Of a stretch of 64,000 nt of DNA, positions 10,201 through 18,918 are shown in pieces. The stretch comes from Geminicoccus sp. (lineage in GTDB: Bacteria > Pseudomonadota > Alphaproteobacteria > UBA7985): the NCBI GenBank assembly GCA_002708995.1, contig PAPT01000014.1, positions 62,001-126,000 of the forward strand, read 5' to 3'. The notes beneath the pieces were generated by a model, which was not told where the DNA came from, did no database searches, and saw nothing but the letters and a program-made list of their open reading frames with translations. The position numbers and the translations under genes were made by a program. Numbering within the stretch: the first letter of the stretch is position 1; each line of letters opens with the position of its first letter.

Positions 10201-11064
10201 GGGGTGGTCGGCGTCGACCGTGACCATCTTCGCCGCGCGGCGGGTGGTGCCGCCGGACTTGATCGCGCCGGCAGCCCGGTCGCCGATGCGCAGGAAGGAC
10301 ATCAGGCCCGAGGACTTTCCGCCCCCGCCGAGGCTCTCGCCTTCGCCGCGCAGGGCGGAGAAGTTCGAGCCGGTGCCGGAACCGTACTTGAACAGGCGCG
10401 CTTCGCGCACCCACAGGTCCATGATCCCGCCGTCGTTAACGAGATCGTCGGCCACGGACTGAATGAAACAGGCGTGGGGCTGGGGATGCTCGTAGGCCGA
10501 CTTGGATTTGGTCAGCTTACCGGTCTCGTAGTCGACGTAGTAGTGACCCTGGCTGGGGCCGTCGATGCCGTAGGCCCAGTGCAGACCGGTGTTGAACCAC
10601 TGCGGAGAGTTCGGCGCAGCCATCTGGCTCGCCAGCATGTAGCGCATCTCATCGAAATAGGCCTGTGCGTCGTCTTCGCTGTCGAAGTAGCCGCCCTTCC
10701 ATGCCCAGTAAGTCCAGGTGCCGGCCAGACGGTCGAACACCTGACGCGCGTCGGTCTCACCGACGTAGCGCTCTTCTTCCGGCAGCTTAGCTAGTGCCTT
10801 TTCGTCTGCAACCGACCGCCACAGGAACGACGGTACGCTGGACTCTTCCACGCGCTTCAGGCGCGCAGGCACGCCAGCCTTCCGGAAGTATTTCTGCGCC
10901 AGAATATCGCTGGCCACCTGGCTGAAATTCTCAGGCACCAAGATGTCGGGCGCAGAGAAGACTAGCGACCCGTCTGGGTTTCTGATTTCAGATGAAGTCT
11001 GACGGAACTGAAGATTGCCGTAAGCCGACTGGGAATCCGCGGTGAAGCGCCGCTCGATACGCAT
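7255..11064 (-). CDS. nrdJ: Adenosylcobalamin-dependent (class II) ribonucleotide reductase
   Basis: The 1269-residue enzyme reduces ribonucleotides to deoxyribonucleotides using adenosylcobalamin to form a thiyl radical, so it works with or without oxygen. It has the ten-stranded barrel motifs [22 protein letters not shown] and NPCSE (472-476, radical Cys C474), and a C-terminal cysteine-rich tail (CDSCG...CLKC...CGSTTGC) resembling a zinc ribbon with a redox pair. ATG 11064 is chosen because MRIERRF is the usual start and AAGGGG lies 9 bases before it. No class I or III genes are in the window. It has a leader of about 0.5 kb. Confidence 0.96.
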   Translation of the reverse strand: MRIERRFTADSQSAYGNLQFRQTSSEIRNPDGSLVFSAPDILVPENFSQVASDILAQKYFRKAGVPARLKRVEESSVPSFLWRSVADEKALAKLPEEERYVGETDARQVFDRLAGTWTYWAWKGGYFDSEDDAQAYFDEMRYMLASQMAAPNSPQWFNTGLHWAYGIDGPSQGHYYVDYETGKLTKSKSAYEHPQPHACFIQSVADDLVNDGGIMDLWVREARLFKYGSGTGSNFSALRGEGESLGGGGKSSGLMSFLRIGDRAAGAIKSGGTTRRAAKMVTVDADHPDIESYINWKWVEEQKVASLVAGSKNLNKHMQAIMTACQSMDGDERLDAKANPALKQSIREARRAQVPDNYIYRVIEMARQGFTEIEIPTYDTDWDSDAYLTVSGQNSNNSVRVTNDFLGKVESGENWDLTSRITGKVMKSVNAADLWDQISFAAWACADPGLQYDSTINEWHTCPESGRINASNPCSEYMFLDDTACNLASLNLMKFVGSEPGTLDIEAYEHACRLWTLTLETSVLMAQFPSKEIAKLSYEYRTLGLGFANIGALLMSMGLGYDSDEGRAICGGLSALMTGVSYATSAEIASERGAFPGYERNAASMLRVIRNHRRAAYGESEGYEDLTILPVPLVADDCPVPALVDASRTAWDRALSEGEKHGYRNAQTTVVAPTGTIGLVMDCDTTGIEPDFSLVKFKKLAGGGYFKIINQTVPLALQNLGYSSDQIDDVIAYAVGTGSLSNAPGINHDSLRARGFDDEKLQAIEASLSTAFQLKFAFNRFSLGDDFCRDVLGFTDAQLNDFNFDMLGGMGFSAEDIEAANEHICGTMTVEGAPHLKAEHMKVFDCANRCGAKGTRELSTDSHIRMMAVSQPFISGAISKTINMPNTATVGEVKDAYMLSWKLGIKANALYRDGSKLSQPLSSALLVDADADADEAADAAEALAQANPVKQAEVVAERIVERIVERMPERKRLPNRRKGYTQKAIVGGHKIYLRTGEFEDGALGEIFVDMHKEGAAFRSMMNNFAIAVSLGLQYGVPLEEYVDSFTFTRFEPNGMVEGNDVIKMATSTLDYIFRELAVSYLGRNDLAHVEPADLRTDTLGHGHQESAMSGDGEGENDDALQMALDFASAGYLRGGKKEVKNQLVVVKGGKKEGTTGATVGAETTVVTALYDEQSGETSFDTTNLSPGHSHDHDHSHGGGATVQLAAGESERFSMASGAIDGADDKMRNMEEARMKGYTGDACDSCGNFTLVRNGTCLKCVTCGSTTGCS

Positions 11065-11578
11065 GTGTAACCAACCCCTTATGCTGATGCCAATCCGTCT
11101 GGTTGCACGGAAAAGGCACCCGCTTACGGGCTCGCAAGGCGCACCCGTTCGCAATACTTTTCTTAAGCGCTAAACCTGTAAACCGCGGTCATTAAATCCC
11201 GCGCGGCGTCGCACCCCCGAGTTTTTATCCCTCTTCCCACCGCAAAAATGACTTGCTGTCGCGGGCTCTCCAGCTGCCGAAGGAATCGGCGTCCAAAGAG
11301 GCGGCTTATGCGACTAACAAACGCCGTCGTCCAGCGCCGAAAATCGCTTGCCTTGGCCTTCCGGGTTGAATTGCGTGGAAAACTGCCACGCAATTGAAAC
11401 ATCGACCATGATGCAACAAAATTCCGGAACGAATCAAGAACTTTAAGGTCGGTTCTGACCCATATGTTCTCGCTCGGCCGAATGACCTTGCTATGCCATT
11501 CAGGGCCCCCAACAGTCTCACAATTGCCCAAGGTTTTCCACAGAAAAAATCAACATTTCGTCTCATTGAGAGGCCGAA
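11065..11578 (-). promoter_or_regulatory. Long structured nrdJ leader, no coding frame recognised
   Basis: This is the stretch between the NrdR box and the nrdJ start. It is less GC-rich than its surroundings. It contains a perfect 10-bp stem, AATTGCGTGG / CCACGCAATT with a 7-base loop (11369-11395). Close to the start codon, one CGGG (11127-11130) could pair with either of two CCCG copies (11119-11122 or 11044-bases-distant alternative at 11144-11147), giving mutually exclusive hairpins. I looked for the cobalamin riboswitch core and B12 box and did not find a convincing match. Short open frames here show no recognisable protein. Confidence 0.4.
11369..11395. repeat. Perfect inverted repeat in the nrdJ leader
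   Basis: Arms AATTGCGTGG (11369-11378) and CCACGCAATT (11386-11395) surround a 7-base loop. There is no T run on either side, so it does not look like a simple terminator. It could be an RNA stem in the leader or an operator; the sequence does not decide. Confidence 0.6.
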
Positions 11579-11594
11579 ACACAAGATATAGTGT
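11579..11594. promoter_or_regulatory. NrdR box
   Basis: The 16-base site acacaagatatagtgt is a close match to the palindromic NrdR operator (ACAC-WATATW-GTGT type). NrdR is the zinc-finger/ATP-cone repressor of ribonucleotide reductase genes. On the minus strand a -10-like CATAAT (complement of 11609-11614) lies just upstream, so the box would sit near a transcription start and could block nrdJ. Only one good box is visible, whereas known targets usually have two about three helical turns apart. The site is 515 bases from the nrdJ ATG, and 220 bases from the plus-strand gene at 11815. Confidence 0.7.
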
Positions 11595-11814
11595 CTGAGG
11601 CCTTTGAAATTATGCGAAAATAAGGCGAAGAAAATTTGTCGCACCAGGACGAATCGTTGTGTTCAGTCCCGTCAGACTGATGGGACTCAGCAGCCTTAAC
11701 CCGTCTGTCCGCGCCAGATTATGCGCGAAAACGCCGGGGCTGGCATTTTGAATCCGCCGCGTTTAAGTTCCGGGGTGGTTTCAAACGCACCTTCCAGCCG
11801 AATCGGAAATACAG
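11595..11814. other. Divergent promoter region upstream of the NDUFA12-type gene
   Basis: No coding frame is convincing here. The stretch is AT-rich next to the NrdR box and becomes GC-rich towards 11800. It must hold the promoters for nrdJ (minus) and probably the 11815 gene (plus), but apart from the -10-like element noted for nrdJ I cannot define them. Confidence 0.4.
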
Positions 11815-12195
11815 ATGTCGTCCTTTGCCACGCGCCTGCACACCTTCTTCAATGGTACGCTCGTCGGAACCGATGAGGAGGGCAACCGCTACTATAAAGA
11901 GCGGCGCGCCAAGCCGATGGTCGGTTCATCGCTGAAGGAGCGCCGGTGGGTCATCTACCGCACTGAGAAAGAAGCCAGCCGCGTGCCACCCGAGTGGCAG
12001 GGCTGGATGAACCACACACTGGAACAGGCGCCGACTGAAGCCAGCCTGACCAAGTTCGCGTGGCAGAAACAGCACCAGCCCAATCAGACCGGTTCGCCGG
12101 GTGCTTACGTCCCCGAGGGCGATCCCCGGACAGCAAAGCCTCGCGCAGCGACCACAGGCGACTATCAGGCCTGGAACCCCAACGAGGCGGGTTGA
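11815..12195 (+). CDS. NDUFA12-family NADH:ubiquinone oxidoreductase accessory subunit (17.2 kDa type)
   Basis: The 126-residue protein has the family pattern GNRYYKERR... followed by RRWVIY, then P-x-x-W-x-x-W-M (PPEWQGWMNH). NDUFA12 homologues are accessory subunits of complex I found in alphaproteobacteria and mitochondria, sitting on the matrix/cytoplasmic side. The C-terminal tail is basic and Pro-rich, without clear function. It is followed after 10 bases by an mlaD-like gene, a pairing common in alphaproteobacteria. The core nuo genes are not in the window. Confidence 0.9.
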   Translation: MSSFATRLHTFFNGTLVGTDEEGNRYYKERRAKPMVGSSLKERRWVIYRTEKEASRVPPEWQGWMNHTLEQAPTEASLTKFAWQKQHQPNQTGSPGAYVPEGDPRTAKPRAATTGDYQAWNPNEAG

Positions 12196-12205
12196 GCGCG
12201 TAAGC

Positions 12206-12844
12206 ATGGCTCCGACCAACCGATCTCTTGAAATCATACTCGGTGCGCTGGTCGTCGGCGTGGCCATCTTCTTTGGCGGCCTGCTGCTCTCCGGACGTCC
12301 CCTTGCCGGTGGCGGCGAAGGTACGCGGGTGTTCGCGGTCTTCGGCAATGCCGACGGCATCGACCCGGGCGCGACGATCAAGATGTCCGGTGTACCCATC
12401 GGCCGGGTTATCGCGACCCGGTTGGAAGAGCCCTACTTCGACGCGGTTGTTGAAATAAGCCTGAACCCGGGCTTGTCCCTGCCCGACGACACGGCTGCCA
12501 AGATCAGCTTCGGCTCGCTGCTGGGCGGCAACTTCATCCAACTGGTGCCGGGTGGGTCCATGACCATGATGGTCGATGGACACATCATCGAGGACACCAG
12601 CGACGCCGTGAACCTCGTGGATCTAATCAGCCAGACCATGTTCGGCGGCGGGGTTGGCGAAGGCAATCTACCGGTGGACGCCGGCGTGGGAGGCTTCAGC
12701 TTCGGCTTTGGCGGCGGCGATGACAGCTTTGCTGACGACGCCGACGGAGGCTTTGGTGAGGACTTCGGCGACAGCCCGGATTCTGATCCGGCCTTTGACG
12801 CCGGCGACGGCGCTGGTACTGACGGCGAGACCTCAGCGCAATAA
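12206..12844 (+). CDS. MlaD-family phospholipid transport substrate-binding protein
   Basis: The 212-residue protein has one N-terminal membrane helix (about 8-28), an MCE domain (about 36-125, with the GIDPGATIKMSGVPIGRV stretch and GGNFIQLVPGG) and a low-complexity tail rich in Gly, Asp and Phe. MlaD forms a periplasmic hexamer passing phospholipids between the Mla ABC transporter and MlaC. No mlaE, mlaF or mlaC is nearby, so the transporter would be encoded elsewhere. ATG 12206 is chosen because the helix starts right after it and it lies 10 bases after the preceding gene. Confidence 0.88.
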   Translation: MAPTNRSLEIILGALVVGVAIFFGGLLLSGRPLAGGGEGTRVFAVFGNADGIDPGATIKMSGVPIGRVIATRLEEPYFDAVVEISLNPGLSLPDDTAAKISFGSLLGGNFIQLVPGGSMTMMVDGHIIEDTSDAVNLVDLISQTMFGGGVGEGNLPVDAGVGGFSFGFGGGDDSFADDADGGFGEDFGDSPDSDPAFDAGDGAGTDGETSAQ

Positions 12845-12923
12845 GCAACCCTCCTATCCAAGGTCTTCTTTGGCGACGCGCTTTGATCTAAAGGCTTGAT
12901 CAGACACAGAAGCGAGACGCCCC

Positions 12924-13685
12924 ATGCCCAAGTTGATTATCCCCGGTCCCGAAGGTCGCATCGAAGCCCGCTACGAAGGCAACGACGACGAATCGGCGCC
13001 TATCGCCCTCATTTTGCACCCGCATCCGCAGCACAATGGCACCATGGACAACACGGTGACCTTCCTGATGTTCCACACCTTTGTGAACGCGGGCTTCAAC
13101 GTGCTGCGCTTCAATTTCCGCGGGGTCGGCGCATCGGAAGGCGAGTATGATCGGGGCGAAGGTGAGTTGTCCGACGCCGCTACGGCGCTGGACTGGCTGC
13201 AGACCCACCGCCCCAATGCGCGCGGGTGCTGGGTCGCGGGCTACGATTTCGGCGCGTGGATCGGCATGCAGTTGCTGATGCGCCGCCCGGAGATCAATGC
13301 CTTCATCAGCGTATCGCCCCCGGCCAATCTTTACGACTTCACCTTCCTCGCGCCGTGTCCGAACTCGGGCCTGTTCATTCAGGGCAACCAGGACGATTTC
13401 GTCCCGCAGGATCAGGTGTTCAAACTCGTCGAGAAGCTGCGGGCGCAGCGCGGTATCGACATCGACTATCACGTGATCGAAGGCGCCAACCACTTCTTCA
13501 CCGGCAAGGAGAAGGAGCTGGAGGGCTCGATCCGCAGCTACATCGAAGCCACCCCTCAGTTGCTGCCGCCTGAGGAAGAGGAAGAACCTGAGGTCGAGGT
13601 CGAGGACGAAGACGTGGAAATGGACTTCGACGAACTCCTCGATTCCATGGATGCCGAGGACGGCGACGCGGCGGATGAGGGCTAA
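12924..13685 (+). CDS. Alpha/beta hydrolase-fold protein with Asp at the nucleophile position
   Basis: The 253-residue protein has an HPHP oxyanion-hole motif (32-35), FRGVG (65-69) and an elbow reading GYDFGAW (106-112). Most relatives have GxSxG here; this one has Asp108 (codon GAT), so it may be a dehalogenase-like or non-hydrolytic member. Later candidates for the acid and His are the DD in GNQDDF and the His in GANHFF. The last 45 residues are highly acidic (EEEEEPEVEVEDEDVE) and likely disordered. It is followed after 44 bases by tyrS. Substrate unknown. Confidence 0.8.
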   Translation: MPKLIIPGPEGRIEARYEGNDDESAPIALILHPHPQHNGTMDNTVTFLMFHTFVNAGFNVLRFNFRGVGASEGEYDRGEGELSDAATALDWLQTHRPNARGCWVAGYDFGAWIGMQLLMRRPEINAFISVSPPANLYDFTFLAPCPNSGLFIQGNQDDFVPQDQVFKLVEKLRAQRGIDIDYHVIEGANHFFTGKEKELEGSIRSYIEATPQLLPPEEEEEPEVEVEDEDVEMDFDELLDSMDAEDGDAADEG

Positions 13686-13729
13686 GGCAGGCCAGCAGTA
13701 AGAGACCCAGCAGAGAAAGACCCAGCAGT

Positions 13730-15001
13730 ATGAGCACCGAGCAGCCCCTGTCCCACGCGCAATCGCTCTTCCTCAAGGAAGCTTTCGCCCGCGGCTATCT
13801 GCACCAGTGCACCGACGTCGAGGGGCTGAACAAGGCCTTCGCCGCCGGGCCTGTGACGGCCTATATCGGCTACGACTGTACGGCGGACTCGCTGCACGTC
13901 GGGCACCTGATGAACATCATGATGCTGCGGCTGTTCCAGCGGACCGGCAACCGGCCCATCACCCTCATGGGCGGTGGGACGACCAAGATCGGCGACCCGT
14001 CGGACAAGAACGAGGCCCGTCCGCTACTGACCGATGAAATCATCGCGGCGAACATGGCCGGGATCCGGACCATCTTTGACCGTTTCCTGCGCTACGACGA
14101 CAGCCCGACCGGGGCCATCATGGCCAACAACGCAGACTGGCTGGAGGGGCTGAATTACATCGACTTTCTGCGTGAGGTCGGGCGGCACTTCTCCGTCAAT
14201 GCCATGACCAAGATGGACTTCGTCCGGCGCCGCCTCGAGAACGAGCAGAACCTTAGCTTCCTCGAGTTCAACTACATGATCATCCAGGGCTATGATTTCC
14301 TTGAGCTCTCGCGCCGTCATGGCGCGGCGCTGCAGATGGGCGGGTCTGACCAGTGGGGCAATATCGTTCAGGGGATCGAGCTGGGTCGTCGGATCGACGG
14401 GACGGAGCTGTTCGGCCTGACGGTGCCGCTGCTGGCTACGGCGTCGGGGCAGAAGATGGGCAAATCTGCCGGGGGTGCGGTGTGGCTTAACGCGGACAAG
14501 CTCAGCGATTTCGACTTCTACCAATTCTGGCGGAATACCGAAGACGCCGACGTCGGTCGCTTCCTCAAGCTGTTTACCGAACTGCCGATCGAGGAATGCG
14601 ACGCGCTCGGGCAGGCTGAGGGTGCAGCAATAAATGAAGGCAAGAAGGTCCTTGCCCTGGAAGCGATGCGGTTGTGCCGGGGCGAGGCCGCAGCCGAAGC
14701 GGCAGCCGGCGCAGCGGCGACGACCTTCGGCGGTGGCGGTGTTTCGGCCGACCTTCCGCGGGTGCAGGCCCCCGCCGGCGCAATCGAGGCCGGGATGGGG
14801 GTGCAGGACGCCTTTGTTGCGGCCGGACTTGCAGCCTCCAAGGGTGAGGTCAAGCGGCTGATAAAGGGCGGCGGCGCGCGGATCAACGGCGATAAGGTCG
14901 AAGACGAGGACCTGCAGATCACCGCAGCCGATGTCGACGCGGATACAGGCGCTGTCAAACTGTCTTCGGGCAAGAAGAAACACGTACTGCTGGTCGCCTG
15001 A
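13730..15001 (+). CDS. tyrS: Tyrosyl-tRNA synthetase
   Basis: The 423-residue class I synthetase has HVGH at 56-59 (HIGH motif), KMGKS at 242-246 (KMSKS motif), the YIGYDCTADSLH active-site segment and a C-terminal S4 RNA-binding domain (about 350-423). It attaches Tyr to tRNA-Tyr. Length and order are normal. The preceding hydrolase may share its transcript. The 3' side faces the biotin carboxylase gene, with a repeat element in between that may act as the terminator. Confidence 0.96.
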   Translation: MSTEQPLSHAQSLFLKEAFARGYLHQCTDVEGLNKAFAAGPVTAYIGYDCTADSLHVGHLMNIMMLRLFQRTGNRPITLMGGGTTKIGDPSDKNEARPLLTDEIIAANMAGIRTIFDRFLRYDDSPTGAIMANNADWLEGLNYIDFLREVGRHFSVNAMTKMDFVRRRLENEQNLSFLEFNYMIIQGYDFLELSRRHGAALQMGGSDQWGNIVQGIELGRRIDGTELFGLTVPLLATASGQKMGKSAGGAVWLNADKLSDFDFYQFWRNTEDADVGRFLKLFTELPIEECDALGQAEGAAINEGKKVLALEAMRLCRGEAAAEAAAGAAATTFGGGGVSADLPRVQAPAGAIEAGMGVQDAFVAAGLAASKGEVKRLIKGGGARINGDKVEDEDLQITAADVDADTGAVKLSSGKKKHVLLVA

Positions 15002-15575
15002 ACCAACACTGGCCGATTTTCGCAGAGCGGACCGGGCTGCGCGACGCTTGGCCCCGCCGGGCGAAGCTCGGTCGGGGGCAAGTCGGCGCAACCAAATAGT
15101 CCTAATGTCAGACACAGCCTGTCAACAGGCCCGTCGATCGCTACTCCCCGGCTCAGCACACCGGCACCGGTGGCGTCCCGCCCCCTCAGCGGCTTCGCCG
15201 TTTTCGGGGTCGGCCCGCGCAATTCAACGGCCCTGCGGAGCAAGGCTCCGCAGGAATATTTCACTCAAGCTGCGCGTGGGAGGACCGAAGGCCGCGAAGA
15301 GGCCAAGGTCCGAGCGCGCCACCTATCGTTTCACACTCAAAACGCTTCGCTTTGAGTGTCGCTTCAGTTCACTCTCAACACGCTGGGTTTAACCTGAACC
15401 TGTCGAAGGACTTTTAGTGTCGTTCGACCAAAAATCTCCCACACGCTCACAGCGACGCGTTTTGAGCCGGACTGTTAACAGGTTGCGGGCTCGATTTGAC
15501 GCTGCTTCGCGGCTTTCAAATCTCCCCCGCTCAGCATCCTTATCGGCATGATCGGCAGATACAGACGAGGGCCGG
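15002..15575. repeat. Non-coding repeat element, copy A, between convergent tyrS and the carboxylase gene
   Basis: This gap of 574 bases has no credible gene but is full of repeats shared with 44096-44460. Shared blocks: 15038-15095 (hairpin block), 15272-15323 (GCGTGGGAGG...CCGAAGGCCGCGAAG; about 46 of 52 bases identical to 44096-44147), 15399-15452, and 15482-15530 (about 46 of 49 identical to the end of copy B). The block order differs between copies. It holds several GCGAAGC mini-hairpin sequences on either strand. A frame on the plus strand reads VGGPKAAKRPRSERAT, similar to copy B. Function unknown; a mobile hairpin element or bidirectional terminator is plausible. Confidence 0.75.
15232..15254. 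repeat. Perfect hairpin inside repeat copy A
   Basis: A 10-bp perfect stem, CCTGCGGAGC / GCTCCGCAGG, with a 3-base loop AAG. It is followed on the plus strand by AATATTTC, a weak terminator-like tail, so it may end tyrS transcription. It has no exact counterpart in copy B. Confidence 0.6.
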
Positions 15576-17558
15576 TCAGCCCTGTTCGAGGGTCAGAATT
15601 ACCTCATCACGGCGAAGCGTCCCGCCAATGGTCGCGGGGATACTCTCGACTACGCCATCGACAGCCGCCGTCAGCAGGTTCTCCATCTTCATGGCTTCGA
15701 CAACAGCGAGGGTTTCACCGGCCTTAACCGCCTGCCCTACCTCGACCGCGACCGACCGCAGCAGCCCGGGCATGGGCGAGATCAGCTGCCGCGACGTGTC
15801 GACAACCTTTGGCTCTGGCATGAGATCGTAGAGCGCGGCGACCTCAGCCCGCATCGGGGTCAGGCTCACCGACCGCCCCCCATGCGACACTGTCCACACC
15901 AGCCCGCGCCGGCGGGCCTGCAGCACCAGCGCTCGGCCACCCAGCGTACAGCTGTAAACCCGCTTACCCGCCCGCCAGTCACGAACATCCGCGCCGAACT
16001 GCGCAGACCCCGGCTTGGGCCCGTCCACGTGCAGGCTCAGCCCTTCAGCGCTGTCTTCAAACCGCAGGCTATAGGCCTGCCGCTCCACCAGCACCGTGTA
16101 AGCGCCATCTGCATCTGCGGCCTCAAGCGCCTGATTGACGCGCAGCACCTGCCCGGCCAGGGCCACGAGCATGCCCTCATCGGCGCCGCCGGCGCCGTGC
16201 GCGGGGGTAAAGCCCTCGGGGAATTCCTCAGCGATATAGTTGGTGGTCAGGGCGCCGGACTGGAACCGCTCAGCGCCCAGCACCTGATTGACGAAGGCGA
16301 CGTTGTGGTCGAGCCCCTCGATCACGTACCCATCCAGCGCCCCAGCCAGCCGCTCGATCGCCTCGCTTCGATCCGCCCCGAAGGCGATCACCTTGGCGAT
16401 CATGGGGTCGTAGTGCATGGAAATCTCATCGCCCTCGCGGACCCCTGAATCCACTCGCACGCCCTCGCCCAGCGGCTCCTCGTAGACTGACAGCCGACCG
16501 ATCGACGGCAGAAACCCGCGCAACGGATCCTCGGCGTAGACCCGGGCTTCGACCGCCCAGCCCTCGTGCTCGATCTCGGATTGGCGGAAGGGCAGCTCCT
16601 CCCCGGCCGCAACCCGGATCATCCACTCGACCAGATCGATATCGTGGATCAACTCGGTCACTGGGTGCTCGACCTGCAGCCGCGTGTTCATCTCCAGAAA
16701 GTAGAAGTTACGGTCCTGATCAGCGATGAATTCCACCGTCCCCGCCGAAACGTAGTCGACCGCCTGCGCCAGCGCGATCGCCTCCGCACCCATGGCGGCC
16801 CGGGTCTCCGATTCGATCAGCGGCGAGGGAGCCTCCTCGATCACCTTCTGGTGCCGGCGCTGGATCGAGCACTCGCGTTCGCCCAGATGCACAATGTTGC
16901 CGCGCTGGTCGGCGAGGATCTGGATTTCGATGTGGCGCGGATTGACGATGAATTTCTCGATGAAAATGCGGTCGTCGCCAAAGGCGCCCTTGGCCTCGGC
17001 CTGTGCCGCGCGGAAGCCCTCGGCCACGTCCTCGGCGCTCTCGGCGATGCGCATGCCCTTGCCCCCGCCCCCGGCCGACGCTTTTATCATCACCGGAAAA
17101 CCGATCTCGGTTGCGATCTCGACGGCCTGCTCGGGGCTGTCGATCTCGCCGACGTAGCCAGGCACGGTGGAAACACCGGCGGCAGCGGCGAGGCGCTTGG
17201 ACTCGATCTTGTCGCCCATGGAACGAATGGCGCCCGTCGGCGGACCGATCCAGACCAGCCCCGCCGCCTGCACCGCTTCACAGAATTCAGCATTTTCACT
17301 CAGAAAGCCGAAACCGGGGTGGATCGCCTTGGCGCCGGTCTTGAGCGCGGCGTCGATAATCCGCCGACCTTGCAGGTAGGACGCCGCCGAGGCAGCCTCC
17401 CCGACCCGCACCGCTTCATCGGCCATCTGCACGTGCTTGGACCCGGCATCAGCGTCGGAAAAGACCGCAACTGTGCTGATGCCCATGGCGCGAGCCGTGC
17501 GGATTACGCGGCAGGCGATCTCGCCCCGGTTCGCGATCAGAATTTTATCAAAGGGCAA
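15576..17558 (-). CDS. Acyl-CoA carboxylase alpha subunit (biotin carboxylase + BCCP), propionyl-CoA type
   Basis: The 660-residue protein has a biotin carboxylase domain (about 1-450: KILIANRGEIACRVIRTA, HPGFGFLSEN, GGGGKGMR, EMNTRLQVEHPVTE), a linker/BT region and a C-terminal biotinyl domain with EAMKMEN (621-627, biotin on K624). It carboxylates biotin for transfer to an acyl-CoA by a partner beta subunit. Length and the BT region fit propionyl-CoA carboxylase (pccA) best; methylcrotonyl-CoA carboxylase cannot be excluded because the beta subunit is not in the window. Confidence 0.88.
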   Translation of the reverse strand: MPFDKILIANRGEIACRVIRTARAMGISTVAVFSDADAGSKHVQMADEAVRVGEAASAASYLQGRRIIDAALKTGAKAIHPGFGFLSENAEFCEAVQAAGLVWIGPPTGAIRSMGDKIESKRLAAAAGVSTVPGYVGEIDSPEQAVEIATEIGFPVMIKASAGGGGKGMRIAESAEDVAEGFRAAQAEAKGAFGDDRIFIEKFIVNPRHIEIQILADQRGNIVHLGERECSIQRRHQKVIEEAPSPLIESETRAAMGAEAIALAQAVDYVSAGTVEFIADQDRNFYFLEMNTRLQVEHPVTELIHDIDLVEWMIRVAAGEELPFRQSEIEHEGWAVEARVYAEDPLRGFLPSIGRLSVYEEPLGEGVRVDSGVREGDEISMHYDPMIAKVIAFGADRSEAIERLAGALDGYVIEGLDHNVAFVNQVLGAERFQSGALTTNYIAEEFPEGFTPAHGAGGADEGMLVALAGQVLRVNQALEAADADGAYTVLVERQAYSLRFEDSAEGLSLHVDGPKPGSAQFGADVRDWRAGKRVYSCTLGGRALVLQARRRGLVWTVSHGGRSVSLTPMRAEVAALYDLMPEPKVVDTSRQLISPMPGLLRSVAVEVGQAVKAGETLAVVEAMKMENLLTAAVDGVVESIPATIGGTLRRDEVILTLEQG

Positions 17559-17829
17559 AACCGCCTCCCCTTACCTCACAGACACACCCGACCGGTCAGG
17601 CGACCAGAGCCCCGCCACTAAGCCATTCAGCCATCTAGTCCCTCGGACCTGCCGGCCTTCGCCCCCCCCCGCCCCCTCAACCCGTGCCCTCAAGCTTGGT
17701 TGACCGTGACGAGCTGCCCCCGGGCTGCACAGCATCTGTTCACCCACCGTGCCCGGCTGCGACTGGCCTTCGCCCCGGCGAGCTTCTATGTCTAGCACAG
17801 GCTCTTTCGCTATGAGAGAAAGCGGATTT

Positions 17830-18516
17830 ATGACGCTCTGGCAACGGATTTTGCGCGCATTGGAGGTCGGCTTCGAAGCCGTGCTAGGCCGTGCGCGTGA
17901 GCGGGGCGACAAGTCCGAGGCCTTCACCATCGGCGTTATTGCCCTTGGCGCCAAGCTGTCCAAGGCTGACGGCCAGGTCACCCGCGACGAGGTCCGGGCC
18001 TTCCGCGAGGTCTTCCACGTCCCCGAAGACCAGCACGAAAATGTCGGCATGCTGTTCAACCTCGCCCGGCAGGATGTGGCCGGCTTTGACGGCTATGCCC
18101 GGCGCATCGCGCGGCTGTTCAACCCGCGCAGCCCGGAACTGGAACGGCTCATGGCCTGCCTGTTCCACATAGCCTCCGCCGACGGCGAGGTCTCACCGCC
18201 CGAGCTGGATTTCCTCGCGTTCGTTGCGGATATCTTCGGCTGGTCAGCGGCCGAGTTCGAGCGTCTGGCGCTGATCTACCGTCAGGACCTCGAAGACGAC
18301 CCCTTTATCATTCTCGGGGTGGAACGCGACGCGGACTGGGAAACAATCCGCAAGGCGCATCGCTCGCTGGTCCGCGAACACCACCCCGACCAGCTGGCGT
18401 CGCTGGGCCTACCCGACGAACTCATGGCCCTTGCCGACAAGCAACTCGCCCGGATCAATGCAGCTTTCTCCCGGCTGAAAGATCTTTACACCGTCCCGCG
18501 CTTAGCCGAGGACTAG
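17830..18516 (+). CDS. DjlA-like co-chaperone: TerB domain plus C-terminal J domain, no membrane anchor
   Basis: The 228-residue protein has a TerB-like helical domain (about 28-150, with LSKADGQVTRDE and ASADGEVSPPEL repeats) and a J domain (about 157-222) with HPD at 185-187, which stimulates DnaK ATPase. Unlike E. coli DjlA there is no N-terminal membrane helix. The start is uncertain: ATG 17830 is used; ATG 17812 is in frame. The upstream gap 17559-17829, which includes a run of C bases at about 17664, shows no gene. RNase P RNA starts 5 bases after the stop. Confidence 0.85.
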   Translation: MTLWQRILRALEVGFEAVLGRARERGDKSEAFTIGVIALGAKLSKADGQVTRDEVRAFREVFHVPEDQHENVGMLFNLARQDVAGFDGYARRIARLFNPRSPELERLMACLFHIASADGEVSPPELDFLAFVADIFGWSAAEFERLALIYRQDLEDDPFIILGVERDADWETIRKAHRSLVREHHPDQLASLGLPDELMALADKQLARINAAFSRLKDLYTVPRLAED

Positions 18517-18520
18517 CACC

Positions 18521-18918
<398 letters not shown>

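Noticed and set aside
11065-11578. Cobalamin riboswitch in the nrdJ leader
   Set aside because: A weak GGAGA-type match to the B12 box was seen, but it lies before rather than after the GGGAA-like core, and the core is incomplete. I do not claim it.
11163-11644. Two overlapping minus-strand frames (122 and 112 codons) upstream of nrdJ
   Set aside because: They overlap each other, have odd composition and no recognisable motif, and one contains the leader hairpin. Treated as non-coding leader.
17559-17829. Small gene in the gap upstream of the DjlA-like gene
   Set aside because: The frames here have no recognisable motif, and the DNA includes a run of C bases. It is probably a divergent promoter region.
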